Source: Bacillota bacterium
GTDB taxonomy: Bacteria > Bacillota > Bacilli > Alicyclobacillales > SLC66
Length of the DNA stretch: 64,000 nucleotides
Assembly: GCA_021821085.1 (NCBI GenBank)
Contig: JAKACV010000010.1
Location: forward strand, 1-64,000
Direction of reading: 5' to 3'
Under the pieces are notes generated by a model. The model worked only from the letters and a program-made list of their open reading frames with translations. It was not told the origin of the DNA and did not search any database. Positions 26,672 to 36,721 of this stretch are shown here, piece after piece. The position numbers were made by a program, and so were the translations under genes. The number at the start of each line of letters is the position of its first letter. Positions within the stretch are counted from its first letter, which is position 1.

Positions 26672-27006
26672 GAAAGTGTTATGGAAGGCATTTTTAACAA
26701 AGAGATGGTGGTTAAATGGTACATCCGTTGATTGGCGGCGTTATATCCAAACGTGGTAGAGATCATATCCACATATGAGGCGGGTTATCATATATACAAA
26801 TATTATAATCAGATTGTGCGCTCGGTGGGTACAACAGTGATGCCAGGTCCTACACACGACGAGATGGCCGCAACTGTGATCGCGAGGTTACCTTAGGAGT
26901 CTGTTTTCGCAGATCGTTCTTTTATGGCGTCACAAAAAAATGTTTTATCACCATTCTTTTTGCAATTATTTTTGTGAAAGTACTTCAGGTAATGAGTTTC
27001 TCCACT
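26672..27006. other. Gene-poor stretch with a possible C-terminal gene relic
   Basis: No full gene. On the plus strand one frame (about 26770-26898) reads GTTVMPGPTHDEMAATVIARLP before a stop, which looks like the end of a real protein, but I cannot identify it and its upstream part is out of frame. The rest is AT-rich and without features. Confidence 0.35.
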
Positions 27007-27363
27007 TCACGATAAACAATCATTTTTTTGAAACAGATCAACCCCATGCTGTAAACGTTCTCGTGCAGGATCGCCTCCTGCATTCATTGTTGCGCCGTCT
27101 GTGTTTCCTCTTCTATTCAAGCGGATGATGATTTCTGTAACAAGGCTGCCGCTGCCCACGGATGAGAAGGGAGTGGGGATGACGGACAGCCTCATGATAT
27201 CCGTCAATGCTCCTTTCGAATCTATTGTGCACCAACCTTTCGATGCTAAATGATAGAGTTCATCCATTACCTCACATTCAGCCCATTTAAGTTCGATCAC
27301 TAAGCGAGTAACGGGCAATGGATTACTTTTGAACAATAACCGAAATCCCGCCCGTGACACCAT
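27007..27363 (-). CDS. Unrecognised open frame, possibly a relic
   Basis: 118 codons without known domains. The segment VIELKWAECEVMDELYHLASKGW is protein-like, whereas the last third is low-quality. No clear ribosome binding site is seen at the start (27363). It could be a decayed fragment of a gene from the mercury region. Weakly supported. Confidence 0.25.
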   Translation of the reverse strand: MVSRAGFRLLFKSNPLPVTRLVIELKWAECEVMDELYHLASKGWCTIDSKGALTDIMRLSVIPTPFSSVGSGSLVTEIIIRLNRRGNTDGATMNAGGDPARERLQHGVDLFQKNDCLS

Positions 27364-27458
27364 TCCAATTCAGCATTCAATTGATTGATTTGCCAAGATT
27401 CCCAAGCTACTTTCATGTCGTTTACATCTTTCACGAAAAACATTCGATCTCTAAGTGA

Positions 27459-29120
27459 TCAACCAGCACAGCATGACAACTTTGAAACGTCCTTATCAAA
27501 AGTCAAGGTTGCCAGTTTCAATCCTTCCGCCATCGTCAGGTATGGGGCAAGTGTAGAACGTAAATCCTCAATCGTGAGCCCGAACTTTACAGCAAGCACG
27601 GCGGCATAGATGACATCTCCGGCATTTTCAGCCACTACATGCGCTCCAAGAATCTTTCTGGTTTTCGCATCTGCTACGAGTTTAAATACACCCGTGGTCT
27701 CTCGATTGACAAGCGCTCGTGGCACAGCCTCAAGCGGAAGAACGGACGCAATGACCTCGTACCCTGCCGACGTCGCTTCTGCCTCTGTCTGTCCAACCGT
27801 CGCAATTGCTGGACTCGTAAATGTCACGCCAGGAACTACCGTTAAATCGACTTTTTTGTGTCCACCACCCACTGTGTTTTCCGCCACGATAGCCCCTTCA
27901 TACGCTGCCACATACACAAACTGCGGCCCCATCGTCACGTCTCCTGCTGCATAAATCTGAGGATGGCTGGTACGAAGATATTCATCCACGATCACCTCAC
28001 CGCGATCACCCATTTTCACTCCGGCTGCTTGTAGATGTAAAGCTTCGGTGTTTGGTGTACGACCGGTTGCAATCAATAACGCTTCAGCTTCAACCACTTG
28101 CTCATGCCCATTCACCGTGAGGTAGACCCGTTTAGTAGTTCCGTCTTGTTCGACTCGCTTGAATGTGGCGTTGGTGATGATGTTCATGCCTTGATCTGTC
28201 AAGGCTTTTGTGATGGCTTCAGATACTTCTGGTTCATACGCTTTTAGCACCCGAGCACTTCGCTGCATGAGGGTCACTTCAGCGCCTAGATTGTGGAACA
28301 TTTGCCCTAACTCCATCGCTATGTAGCCTGACCCAATCACTGCTAGTCGCTTTGGAAGTTCTTTTACTTCGAGTGCCGTTGTACTGGTAAGATAATCTAC
28401 ATTTTTTAGTCCTTCGATGTTTGGCACAGCAGGCGATGCACCCGTTGAAATCAAGAAGTTCTGTGCCGTCATCTTGCGACCATCGACTTCAATGATCGAT
28501 GCATCGACAAATCGAGCTTCACCTTGAATCAGATGAAACCCGTACTCTTCAATTAAATCAATATACTTATGTTGACGAAGTTCGCCAACTAACTCATTTT
28601 TTCGAGCAATCAGTTGCACGATATCAATAGAACCTGCACTTGTGTTCAGCCCTTGAAATGGATTGTGCGTGGCCAAATGATTAATTTCCCCCGCTCGTAG
28701 CATGGTTTTTGAAGGAACACACCCAATGTTCACACATGTCCCACCAATCGTTCCTCGTTCCACCATGCCGACCTTTGCCCCATAAGATACAGCTTGAATC
28801 GCTGCAGAAAATGCAGATCCCCCAGAACCTATGATCAGAAGATCATAGTCATAGTGCACGCTTTTTTTAGTATCTGTATGCTGGCGTTCGTTTATCACTT
28901 CTGCTTCACCTGGCTGATAGCCAGTTTTTGCAATCGCTTGTTTCACTTCGTCTAAAAGATCGAGATTGAACAACTCAAACGTCGTTTCCCCTCGACGAAA
29001 ACTGATGGATATATTTTCCGCTCCCACACTTTGTAGGGCATGAGATACATGTCTTTCACAGTCCGTGCAGGTCATCCCTTGCACAACCAATTGAATTTGT
29101 TTTTTATTTCGTTCTGTCAT
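27459..29120 (-). CDS. merA: Mercuric reductase MerA with N-terminal HMA domain
   Basis: About 553 residues. An N-terminal heavy-metal-associated domain has [11 protein letters not shown]. The flavoprotein reductase core follows: [15 protein letters not shown] (FAD), [15 protein letters not shown] with the redox Cys pair, [12 protein letters not shown] (NADPH), and ends with the KLSCC tail whose Cys pair hands Hg(II) to the active site. It reduces Hg(II) to volatile Hg(0) with NADPH in the cytosol. I start at the ATG at 29120, just after AAAGAGGTG, not at the GTG 18 bases earlier. The neighbouring regulator and transporter genes are decayed. Confidence 0.97.
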   Translation of the reverse strand: MTERNKKQIQLVVQGMTCTDCERHVSHALQSVGAENISISFRRGETTFELFNLDLLDEVKQAIAKTGYQPGEAEVINERQHTDTKKSVHYDYDLLIIGSGGSAFSAAIQAVSYGAKVGMVERGTIGGTCVNIGCVPSKTMLRAGEINHLATHNPFQGLNTSAGSIDIVQLIARKNELVGELRQHKYIDLIEEYGFHLIQGEARFVDASIIEVDGRKMTAQNFLISTGASPAVPNIEGLKNVDYLTSTTALEVKELPKRLAVIGSGYIAMELGQMFHNLGAEVTLMQRSARVLKAYEPEVSEAITKALTDQGMNIITNATFKRVEQDGTTKRVYLTVNGHEQVVEAEALLIATGRTPNTEALHLQAAGVKMGDRGEVIVDEYLRTSHPQIYAAGDVTMGPQFVYVAAYEGAIVAENTVGGGHKKVDLTVVPGVTFTSPAIATVGQTEAEATSAGYEVIASVLPLEAVPRALVNRETTGVFKLVADAKTRKILGAHVVAENAGDVIYAAVLAVKFGLTIEDLRSTLAPYLTMAEGLKLATLTFDKDVSKLSCCAG

Positions 29121-29266
29121 TTGACACACCTCTTTCACGGGTCAAAGCCCGATAGATAGGAAGATACGAGAACTAATAAAATACCAGATACACATCCGTT
29201 ACTCATGTCACTGAAGCGGGCCATCTAATCAATCGGAGCGAATCCACCGTTCATTTTCAAACAGTG

Positions 29267-29424
29267 TTACATCCTTGTACAACTATGAATATGTTCCGCA
29301 TTATCGCCCACAATTTCCTTTGCCAATTGAAGAATGCTTCGCACACGTTCATCGGTGATTCGATACAGTACATACTTTCCATCCTGACGTGACGTCACAT
29401 ACCCACGCCACTGAAAATGTAATA
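29267..29424 (-). pseudogene. ArsR-family regulator, C-terminal fragment
   Basis: About 52 residues of the end of a CmtR/ArsR-type regulator often found in Firmicute mer operons: FQWRGYVTSRQDGKYVLYRI, then RVRSILQLAKEIVGDNAEHIHSC. The HIHSC end is typical of the metal-binding C-terminus. The helix-turn-helix half is gone and the sequence is fused to a membrane-protein relic upstream, so no repressor can be made from this copy. Confidence 0.8.
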
Positions 29425-29574
29425 TCAATCTACCGCGAGAACCGTACCGACCGTAGTTAATCCAATAGCTGTAAGAAGCACGGGAAGACCACAACACAAC
29501 ATGGCTGCAATCGGTATACCCAGTAATGCCCATGATGAGTCTGGTGATTTATTTTAATTACGACTTCGTTCCAT
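29425..29574 (-). pseudogene. MerT-like mercury transporter N-terminal relic
   Basis: From the ATG at 29574 the frame reads six codons, an in-frame TAA, then NKSPDSSWALLGIPIAAMLC followed by CGLPVLLTAIGLTTVGTVLA and a stop at 29425. The hydrophobic segment with a Cys-Cys pair matches the first membrane helix of MerT-type Hg(II) transporters. The rest of the transporter is missing and the sequence runs directly into an ArsR-type C-terminus, which points to a deletion between the two genes. Confidence 0.65.
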
Positions 29575-29843
29575 GAGTGATCCTCCAATACCGATTTTAT
29601 ATCGTACAATATTTTAATGTGTATTTTTGTATGTCAAACAAATAATATCATGATCCTTCAAATTAAGTTGCGATTTGATCCGAAAACAGTTGGAATTCAT
29701 CGGGCAACAAGACCTGGAAATATTCCGGTTTGATTGACAATTGACTCACTGCCGCGCTGTATTGAGTCACTGATTTTTGCATACATATAATCGACGATGT
29801 TATCGTTGGTGTCGCATCGCCAATGGATACCCGATTCGCCAAA

Positions 29844-29882
29844 AGTCACAGGACCACCCGTTCAACGAGTGGTCCTGTGACT
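29844..29882. terminator. 14-bp perfect hairpin (possible terminator)
   Basis: AGTCACAGGACCAC (29844-29857) pairs exactly with 29869-29882 around an 11-base loop. No T-run follows on either side, so termination is not certain. It lies between the jetC stop (30079) and the mercury relics, in an otherwise empty 500-base stretch. Confidence 0.5.
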
Positions 29883-30078
29883 CCCGATCATCATTGTCGC
29901 AAAATCGTTTGTGCTCTTTTGCATTAGGCATGAATCATTCACTTTACGTCATTGGGAGAATTTTGAATAGCGATTTTCAAGACATATAGAAGGTGTTTAC
30001 GACGATCTTGTACTATTTGTACGATTGCCAAGAAATATGAAGTGTAGACCCCAGCCTTAGTGAATCGAGAGAATCTTA

Positions 30079-33000
30079 TTACGTAAATAAACTTACCTGT
30101 TCATGTTCACTTAATCGGTATAAGGCAAATGGGTCACGATCACGAAAATAGGCCTGTTTAATTTCCTTTTCTTTCGTCATAATGGAGCCATTCCTACTCG
30201 CAGAATCACGCAAACGGCAACTATACACAATGGGAAAGTAGTCGCGAATAAACTTGCCCTCCACAAGGGCCGTCAGCGCAATGATTTGAAAACCCAACTG
30301 ATCAGCGATTAAAAAAACCGGGTCCAGTACGTGTTCGCTCGAAGCTTGGCCAAACGGATTATCCATGATCACGGTGCGGGTTCTTAATCCTTTCCGTTCC
30401 ACACGGTGGTGTTTTTCAGACAAATAGTTGAGGATGCCAAGAAAGAGCGTCATGTTTTTGCTCCATTTTTCACCACCGGACCATTTGTTTGACTCTTCCC
30501 AGGAAGTGAGCGAGCCGCTTACTTTTCCGTCATTGCTCACTTTACGGCACTTCACTTTGATCGAATCGCTGCCCATCACAATACGCAGCAGTTGCTTAGT
30601 TTGAAGCGAGATAACAATCCACTTCTTCACTTTCCCCAAATCTTCTTTTCCTTCTGAATCTTTGAATCGATCCGAATCCTGTTGCGCTAACATCCAGTCG
30701 ATGTGACTGCGAAGCACCTGCTTGCCATACTCTTCTTTCCACTCTGGCACTGTAAAGGAGTATATCTGCTTCCAATAGTCTTCTACTTTGACGCTCGTCC
30801 TTCTCGGAATGGTGTTCAATTCTGACGCCACTTTTTTTACATGGTCATGAATTTGAACAATGAAGTGTTGCAGTTGTTCATCATGTCCCCGCAGATCTTC
30901 TTCAAGAATGCGGATGCCATTCGCGATGCTCGCGCCCATCCGCTGCGCCCATTCCTGTACATCGTGGTACCCTTGTTTGTTTTCAATACCCGATATCGCC
31001 TTGTCCCTTAACCGGATGTCCTGAATCTTCTGTTGACAAAACTGCTTAAATGCTTCTTTTCCCTTGTGCAGTTTTTCGAATTGAGTCATCTGCTGACGTT
31101 CCGCTTTTTCCAGGGCCGCAATCCGTTTTTGCACCGTGTTCACCCGTTCATACGGAAAAGCCATCTGTTCTTCTTCGCTAAGTTCCAGTGTATCGATACT
31201 GGGGTGATTGAATTGGAAGCGCTCATTTTTCATTTTGAGCATTTCGCATGCTTGCTCCAACTGTCCAAAAGCCTGTCTCATGTGCAACTCTTCCTGTTCA
31301 ATCAAATCCATTTTCTTACTGAGATTCTTTTCCTCAAGCAGCAACCATTCTTGAACCGTCTCTAGATCATCAATAAATTGGTCCATCTCTTGGCCAGGAA
31401 AGTCATTTTTGAAAAATTTCATATTGGTTTCGATTTGGGCTTTTATTGCACTAACCTGATTATCAAATTCATTCACTTGATGGCGTAAAACATCCCGTTC
31501 ATTGCCAAACTTTTTAATCAGTTGTCCCAACCACAAAATGCGCTCGTCCCCGCCTATAGGAAATTCCGATTCAGAATCGATGGGCCTGTGCACCTTGGAT
31601 TGCACCGACTGCATGTCTGACTCCGCACGCCGCATGTCATTCTTATAATTTGTTATCTGATTCTCCAGTTGTTCCTGCCCTGTTTGTTTCTCCCTTAAGC
31701 GACTTAACAAGTCCTGTCGGATGCGACGAAGCGTTTCTATAGTAGATCGGGCAGGCAGCGGGGACACTTCATTCAACTCCCGATACAGTTCCTCACCCCG
31801 CAATTGAGACAGCCTCGCGCTAGTATTCTCAAGGTGTGGATTTAAATCTTTTATTTGACGGTTCAGCGCATGCTCGTCTTCTTTCAGCTTATTCCATTCC
31901 ACATCAAAATTGGCGATCTTCTCACCTTGCATCCGCTGCTCATTCTGTGCCTTTTCCATCTTCTGCTTTTGAGTAAGGTACTCGTGGGCATCCTGCACTT
32001 GGTGACTCAAGAAGGTATGAATGGTTTTTTCCTCTTGCAACTTCTCATTGTAAAGTTGCCAAGTGTCTTCATGATTTTTTATCTGTTGATCGGTCTCCTG
32101 TATGGCTTTTCCCAATGACTCGACGATGTCCTTACTCCTGAGCCAAAACTTTTTCCACTCTTGATATAAGTCATGAGGATAGTCGTTAAAAAATGATTGC
32201 ACCAAATCCAGTGATTTCTGCCTTGATTGCAGATCTCGTTCCTTCTCTTTTCGTTGGCGACTGGTTTCGTCCGCTAAACTTTTCAAGGTCGCCTTCCACT
32301 CCGCGAATCGTTGTTGATTGAGGTTGTTCCGCCAACTTTGCGGAAGGATTTGCCGTTCCTTAAGTTTATAGAATGGGGCTTTATCCGATAAGATGCTCAT
32401 TTCCCGGTTATTTGCCAACATCACAGGGAAGCGGAGTCGATCGGACACCTCCTCCAGTCGATTGGCCAAGCGATCTATTTCATCCCCTGTCGTGATCAAA
32501 GTAGCTGACCAGTAAGGATAGATGTCATATAACTCCTGCTCACTTTTTCCCGTCGTTTGACAAACTTCTTGCAAAAACTTCGTCCCCGTTTCCAGATAGT
32601 CAAACTGATCACGCCAACGATTCACCCACTTGAGCAAATCAGGTTCGGACATAAAAATGTTACTTTCCTCGTACTCGTCGCTCATTCTGGTGGCTGTTCG
32701 CTCTTTGAGGAGCAACTGTTCTTTTTCTTTCTCCAAAGCAACCACATTTTCAAGAAGAGTTTGCACAATGCTGGACTCTTTGGGGTAGAGAGAGTCCAGA
32801 TAGTTAAACTTGGGATACAACGCTTTTAACTCGATCAATACCTTCTGTTGGTAAGACTCCGCCTGTTCAAAACGATTTTTCCACTCATGAAGTCGCTCCT
32901 TTTTCTTATTTGTCTTCTTTTCGTTGCTCTCTGCCACTTGATAACGGTATTGTTGCTGATTCTTCAATGATTCTTCTAATTGCCGCGTCCACTTCGGCAG

Positions 33001-34482
33001 CATTTCCTCCACAGTCTCCTTAAGCGGATTGTGCAAAATCTTATTGGCAATACGCGTCATCTGTTCTTGCGATGCTTCCCTTATCCCTGTCAATTTTGCA
33101 TTCACTTGTAACGCTTTATTTTTATCTCCTTCAATCCAACTAGCAGACTGCTGCAGTTGTGTCAAACGGAGTTGATGAATTTCCATTTGACGCTTTAAAA
33201 TGCCCGCTTCGTTCATCAATTCGTTTTCCGCGTCCACATAATTCCCTTTGATTTGCCTAGCATTGTGCTCCAATTGCTCACGCAATAGTGAGATATCCTC
33301 ATCTTCATCCAATCGGGCAAGGCGTTCTTGTACGTATTTCTTATTGTCCTCGGCTTCGCGATTGCGCATTCGATACTTAGCATACTCAATAGTGTGTTGC
33401 TCATGTTCAGTGTCCAACATAGCGTTTTCTTTCTCATCAAGCCATCTCGATTGTTCCTGATGCTGCGATTGAAGCTGTACCAGTTGGCGCTGATCGATGG
33501 CTATCTCCCGCGACCGCTTCTGGCGCTTCACTTTACTGATGGCAGCTAACGCCTCTTCTTTTTGTGTACGGATTTGATCAAGATCCCGCTTCACCAGATC
33601 CATTTCATCGCTTGCAAAAATAAAGAGGGACTTTGTCCTTTTTTTCTCTCTTACGTATTCTTGCAATGTATCATCATATTCAGCAAATACCTGACGATAG
33701 TGTTGAATCTGTGTTTCTACCAGCTGACTCTCTGCAATCTGCATCCGCAGCAGTTTGCTCTGCTTAAAATGTTCGCGTTTTTTCTCGAATGTTTCTGAAA
33801 AACCCACAGAAACGTTTCCTGATAGCGCTTCTTCCACCGTAGGAATCAATAGTTGATCTACGAGTTGACCGGTTGTATGGCAGTCATCAAAAAATTTGTC
33901 CACGCCGCCTTCCGCACTATTGATAACTGCGATCTTGCGCCATTCTGAGGCCACGATCTGGTAGGACTGTTCCAAATAAGCATGGTATTCTTTAAGTGTA
34001 GAAAAAGTATGGGCATTCATGTGTTGTGTACTCATATACATATAATAATCGTGGATTTCGTCTTTGCCGGCAGGCCATTTTTTCCCATTTGCTTCTTTGA
34101 CAAAAGGGATGCGTTCAATTGAATGGGCGTCGCCTTCTTTATATTCGTAAACGTAACGATATGAGTCAAGTTCATTGTTAGACATAAAAAGCGTCACTGC
34201 CGTAAGGGCGTAGCGTCTGGGAATATCGGACGAAATCCATTCAATAGCGATGTGGGCAGGCGTTCCCATCAAGGTAAGTGTATCTTTTATTTTTCTTCCC
34301 GCCATGTCCACATGGGGAAGTACAGCTTGAATCGCCGTTTGGATAAAGACCGTTTTTCCCCCGCCGTTTTCAAGTAGAATCGCACCGTTATGCCCGTCGA
34401 AGGTGAATACCTCATCGTTGTAACGCTTGTTTCCTCCTTCATAAACAACATTCGTAAAGCGAATCCTCGAAATGGCTGGCAT
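30079..34482 (-). CDS. jetC: Wadjet JetC (MukB-like SMC ATPase)
   Basis: A 1467-residue SMC/MukB-type protein, the motor of a Wadjet plasmid-defence system. The Walker A is NGGGKT at residues 39-44. A very long coiled-coil region with a hinge follows. Near the end come the ABC signature WSGGEKWSKN (~1330) and Walker B TVIMDNPFG (~1370). The protein dimerises, is bridged by JetA and JetB, and loops DNA; JetD then cuts. The start codon overlaps the jetB stop. The frame is fully open over 4.4 kb, arguing for selection and against decay in spite of the jetB problem. Confidence 0.95.
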   Translation of the reverse strand: MPAISRIRFTNVVYEGGNKRYNDEVFTFDGHNGAILLENGGGKTVFIQTAIQAVLPHVDMAGRKIKDTLTLMGTPAHIAIEWISSDIPRRYALTAVTLFMSNNELDSYRYVYEYKEGDAHSIERIPFVKEANGKKWPAGKDEIHDYYMYMSTQHMNAHTFSTLKEYHAYLEQSYQIVASEWRKIAVINSAEGGVDKFFDDCHTTGQLVDQLLIPTVEEALSGNVSVGFSETFEKKREHFKQSKLLRMQIAESQLVETQIQHYRQVFAEYDDTLQEYVREKKRTKSLFIFASDEMDLVKRDLDQIRTQKEEALAAISKVKRQKRSREIAIDQRQLVQLQSQHQEQSRWLDEKENAMLDTEHEQHTIEYAKYRMRNREAEDNKKYVQERLARLDEDEDISLLREQLEHNARQIKGNYVDAENELMNEAGILKRQMEIHQLRLTQLQQSASWIEGDKNKALQVNAKLTGIREASQEQMTRIANKILHNPLKETVEEMLPKWTRQLEESLKNQQQYRYQVAESNEKKTNKKKERLHEWKNRFEQAESYQQKVLIELKALYPKFNYLDSLYPKESSIVQTLLENVVALEKEKEQLLLKERTATRMSDEYEESNIFMSEPDLLKWVNRWRDQFDYLETGTKFLQEVCQTTGKSEQELYDIYPYWSATLITTGDEIDRLANRLEEVSDRLRFPVMLANNREMSILSDKAPFYKLKERQILPQSWRNNLNQQRFAEWKATLKSLADETSRQRKEKERDLQSRQKSLDLVQSFFNDYPHDLYQEWKKFWLRSKDIVESLGKAIQETDQQIKNHEDTWQLYNEKLQEEKTIHTFLSHQVQDAHEYLTQKQKMEKAQNEQRMQGEKIANFDVEWNKLKEDEHALNRQIKDLNPHLENTSARLSQLRGEELYRELNEVSPLPARSTIETLRRIRQDLLSRLREKQTGQEQLENQITNYKNDMRRAESDMQSVQSKVHRPIDSESEFPIGGDERILWLGQLIKKFGNERDVLRHQVNEFDNQVSAIKAQIETNMKFFKNDFPGQEMDQFIDDLETVQEWLLLEEKNLSKKMDLIEQEELHMRQAFGQLEQACEMLKMKNERFQFNHPSIDTLELSEEEQMAFPYERVNTVQKRIAALEKAERQQMTQFEKLHKGKEAFKQFCQQKIQDIRLRDKAISGIENKQGYHDVQEWAQRMGASIANGIRILEEDLRGHDEQLQHFIVQIHDHVKKVASELNTIPRRTSVKVEDYWKQIYSFTVPEWKEEYGKQVLRSHIDWMLAQQDSDRFKDSEGKEDLGKVKKWIVISLQTKQLLRIVMGSDSIKVKCRKVSNDGKVSGSLTSWEESNKWSGGEKWSKNMTLFLGILNYLSEKHHRVERKGLRTRTVIMDNPFGQASSEHVLDPVFLIADQLGFQIIALTALVEGKFIRDYFPIVYSCRLRDSASRNGSIMTKEKEIKQAYFRDRDPFALYRLSEHEQVSLFT

Positions 34483-35210
34483 TACACTCTCTCCTTTTGC
34501 CTATCAAGCCCGGAAATAAAGTCAAGAATTCCACGATGATACTCGACTTCCATGTAATAGCGTTGAATAATCGTCTTCGCCTTTTCCGTCAACGTGATCT
34601 CAAAGTTGCCAAGCGTCTCGATTAGCCCCTGTTGCAACAAAAAATTTTGGACCTGAGATAAAAATCCTAGCCTGCTCACCGTCCTGCCGTCCTGCTGCCG
34701 TGTAGACTCTTTAAGATCATCAAGCGCATCCCATTTTTCCACCAATTGGCTCCAATTGTACTCGTACTCCCTGTCTAACTCTTGCAGCTTCTCCGCACTG
34801 TGTTCCTTAAACGTCTAGATACGCTGATCGAGGCCCTGCAACCAATCACCCATGATGATAAAGTCACGCGTCATTTCATACGTATGAAAACTGTCGTAAA
34901 ACTCGCCAAACAATACGATGATCGCCATGTACATCATATATAGATCAATGTTTCTCGCCCTTGCTCCAAGAAACTCTTTTTTGATTGTCGCGTTCTTCAC
35001 ATGGTAGGGAGAACTTACCGCCAGTGGCACCAGATAAAGTTTATCACCCGCAGGAAACACGGTGCAATCCACTTCTTTGGCAAACTGATCCACCAACCCT
35101 CGCACCATATCTTCCGCCAGATACTCTCTTAACTCCTCTATTTCTGCGACGCCATTCCTGCTCAATACAGAGTACAGCCGGAATGCTTTCATCACTTGTT
35201 CCTGATCCAT
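34482..35210 (-). pseudogene. jetB: Wadjet JetB (MukE-like) with in-frame amber stop
   Basis: A 242-codon frame for a MukE-like winged-helix subunit, opening at 35210 (MDQEQVMKAFRLYSVLSRNG). At codon 132 (34815-34817) there is a TAG after GLDQRI. The same frame then continues with TFKEHSAEKLQELDREYEY and LGFLSQVQNFLLQQGLIETL to the normal end at 34482, overlapping jetC. No frameshift is needed; one base change restores the gene. A GTG at 34745 might restart translation but lacks a strong ribosome binding site. It may be a real nonsense mutation, a sequencing error, or suppressed. Confidence 0.85.
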
Positions 35211-36721
35211 ACATCAAGAGTATCAGTCCCCCTTAATTCCCTTATGAATAGCATATCCTGGATCGTAAACCGCTGGTTCACGTTTACCAATTGCGGCAAC
35301 TCGATGACCCGCAATTGTTCATCACTTGCCGCTAGCTGCTTGGTTACTTCCTCCAATAAGTGATTTTCCCCTTCGTCACTTTTTCTGGCAAGAGGGGTGC
35401 GCTGATGCAAGAGCAACCAAAAATCATAAAATGACCGATTATCTAGCCAGGTTTCCTGACGGTTTGCGCGCATGTCTTCCACCACTTCCTTCAGGCAAAT
35501 TTGCTTTCGTTCCCCCATCACACCCAGAAGATAACGCATTACCTTTCCAAAGTTCTCTTTTTGAATCAAAAGATGCTGCCGCTCCTCTTCCGTGGAGACA
35601 TCCTGAAAGTCGTCCAGAGCTTCCGTCTCATTCTCTGCTCCGATACGCTGCTCCTCAAATACGGCTAGAGGGGACCAACTCACCTGCCGTTCCAAGTATA
35701 AAAAGGGCTCAATCAAAGTCCGTGCAGCGGCGATGGGCAGAGGCGAGGAAACCAGGCGTGCCGCGATTTCCTGATTAAAGTTGAAGGATTGAATCGCCAC
35801 GTAGTAGAGCGACTCTTGCGCCGCCTGCAAAGCCGTTGTCTTTAAGTCGATGCTGTCCCGCAATAATTTGGTGTGTCCGTGATGCACGTCGCTGAGTTCC
35901 CTGTCGATTCTCAAGATATAATCGTATGTCCGTTGCTCTCTCGCATCTTGTATTTCGTAACCTAGGCGCTCGATTGTCTCCCCAACAAAACCCTGTAATT
36001 CCTCAAACTCTTCATGCTCCCGCGTCAATCTGGTATTGATGTCTTCAATTGTATTTTTGTACCGCTGGAAAGTCTCTTCTGAAACGATATTGCGTTGCAC
36101 TTCATGCTTGATTGTAACGATTCGCTCCTGTAGGGATTCTACGTCGATCCGCATCTCGTCAATTTGGCGAAGAACCCCGACAAATTCCCCTTTTTCCAAC
36201 TGCTTTCGCAACAATAGCTGATTAATCGACAAATGAAACTCGCGAAAAAACTCTTTGGTGGCAAACACCAACTCCAGACCGTGCTCATCCAGCGAGTAAT
36301 ACTGCTTATTGGACTCGATGTCGCCGCGCTCTGCTTTCAAAATGGAATACTCTACCCTGTCATTTTGCCTAGTTTCCCAATTATAAAAAATTCGTGCATT
36401 GCGCTTGCCGCTTGGAGGGCGAAATGCCTCCACAATGCTTCTCGCCAATTTTTCAAACCCTTCAGACTCAAGGTCAATTTCCCCCTGATTGATGTCTTCC
36501 AGATACTGAGCCAATTCCGTAACGCCAGTCTTTTTGTTGCGCATCAGCATATTTTCAAAAAAGAACAGCAAGGTAAGCAACCCCAAACCAAAATAATCGA
36601 TCGATCGATCCTTGCGATCCTTCCCTATTTTGGCTTTCAGTTGATACAAAGGATCAAACAATGCGAGTCGCCCGATTCGCTCTCTGTAGCCTTCTGTGAT
36701 CCCGGTGAAACGAAAATTCAT
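35192..36721 (-). CDS. jetA: Wadjet JetA (MukF-like kleisin)
   Basis: A 509-residue kleisin-type subunit. The N-terminal domain (GYRERIGRLALFDPLYQLK) is followed by central coiled-coil stretches (about 190-280) and a C-terminal winged-helix-like region. It links the two JetC heads. I start at ATG 36721, seven bases after GGAGG; its ATGA overlaps the jetD stop, so the two are coupled. Its 3' end overlaps jetB by 19 bases. The family match is by operon position and general likeness more than by single motifs. Confidence 0.88.
   Translation of the reverse strand: MNFRFTGITEGYRERIGRLALFDPLYQLKAKIGKDRKDRSIDYFGLGLLTLLFFFENMLMRNKKTGVTELAQYLEDINQGEIDLESEGFEKLARSIVEAFRPPSGKRNARIFYNWETRQNDRVEYSILKAERGDIESNKQYYSLDEHGLELVFATKEFFREFHLSINQLLLRKQLEKGEFVGVLRQIDEMRIDVESLQERIVTIKHEVQRNIVSEETFQRYKNTIEDINTRLTREHEEFEELQGFVGETIERLGYEIQDAREQRTYDYILRIDRELSDVHHGHTKLLRDSIDLKTTALQAAQESLYYVAIQSFNFNQEIAARLVSSPLPIAAARTLIEPFLYLERQVSWSPLAVFEEQRIGAENETEALDDFQDVSTEEERQHLLIQKENFGKVMRYLLGVMGERKQICLKEVVEDMRANRQETWLDNRSFYDFWLLLHQRTPLARKSDEGENHLLEEVTKQLAASDEQLRVIELPQLVNVNQRFTIQDMLFIRELRGTDTLDVWIRNK

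Noticed and set aside
29267-29533. One 88-residue gene across the MerT-like and ArsR-like fragments
   Set aside because: The N-terminal part is an out-of-frame reading of a membrane segment; the correct frames show two separate relics.
31033-33798. Several short plus-strand frames inside jetC
   Set aside because: Antisense shadows of the long coiled-coil gene without ribosome binding sites or domains.
34482-34745. A separate 87-residue gene before jetC
   Set aside because: It is the second half of jetB in the same frame after the TAG codon, with no own ribosome binding site.
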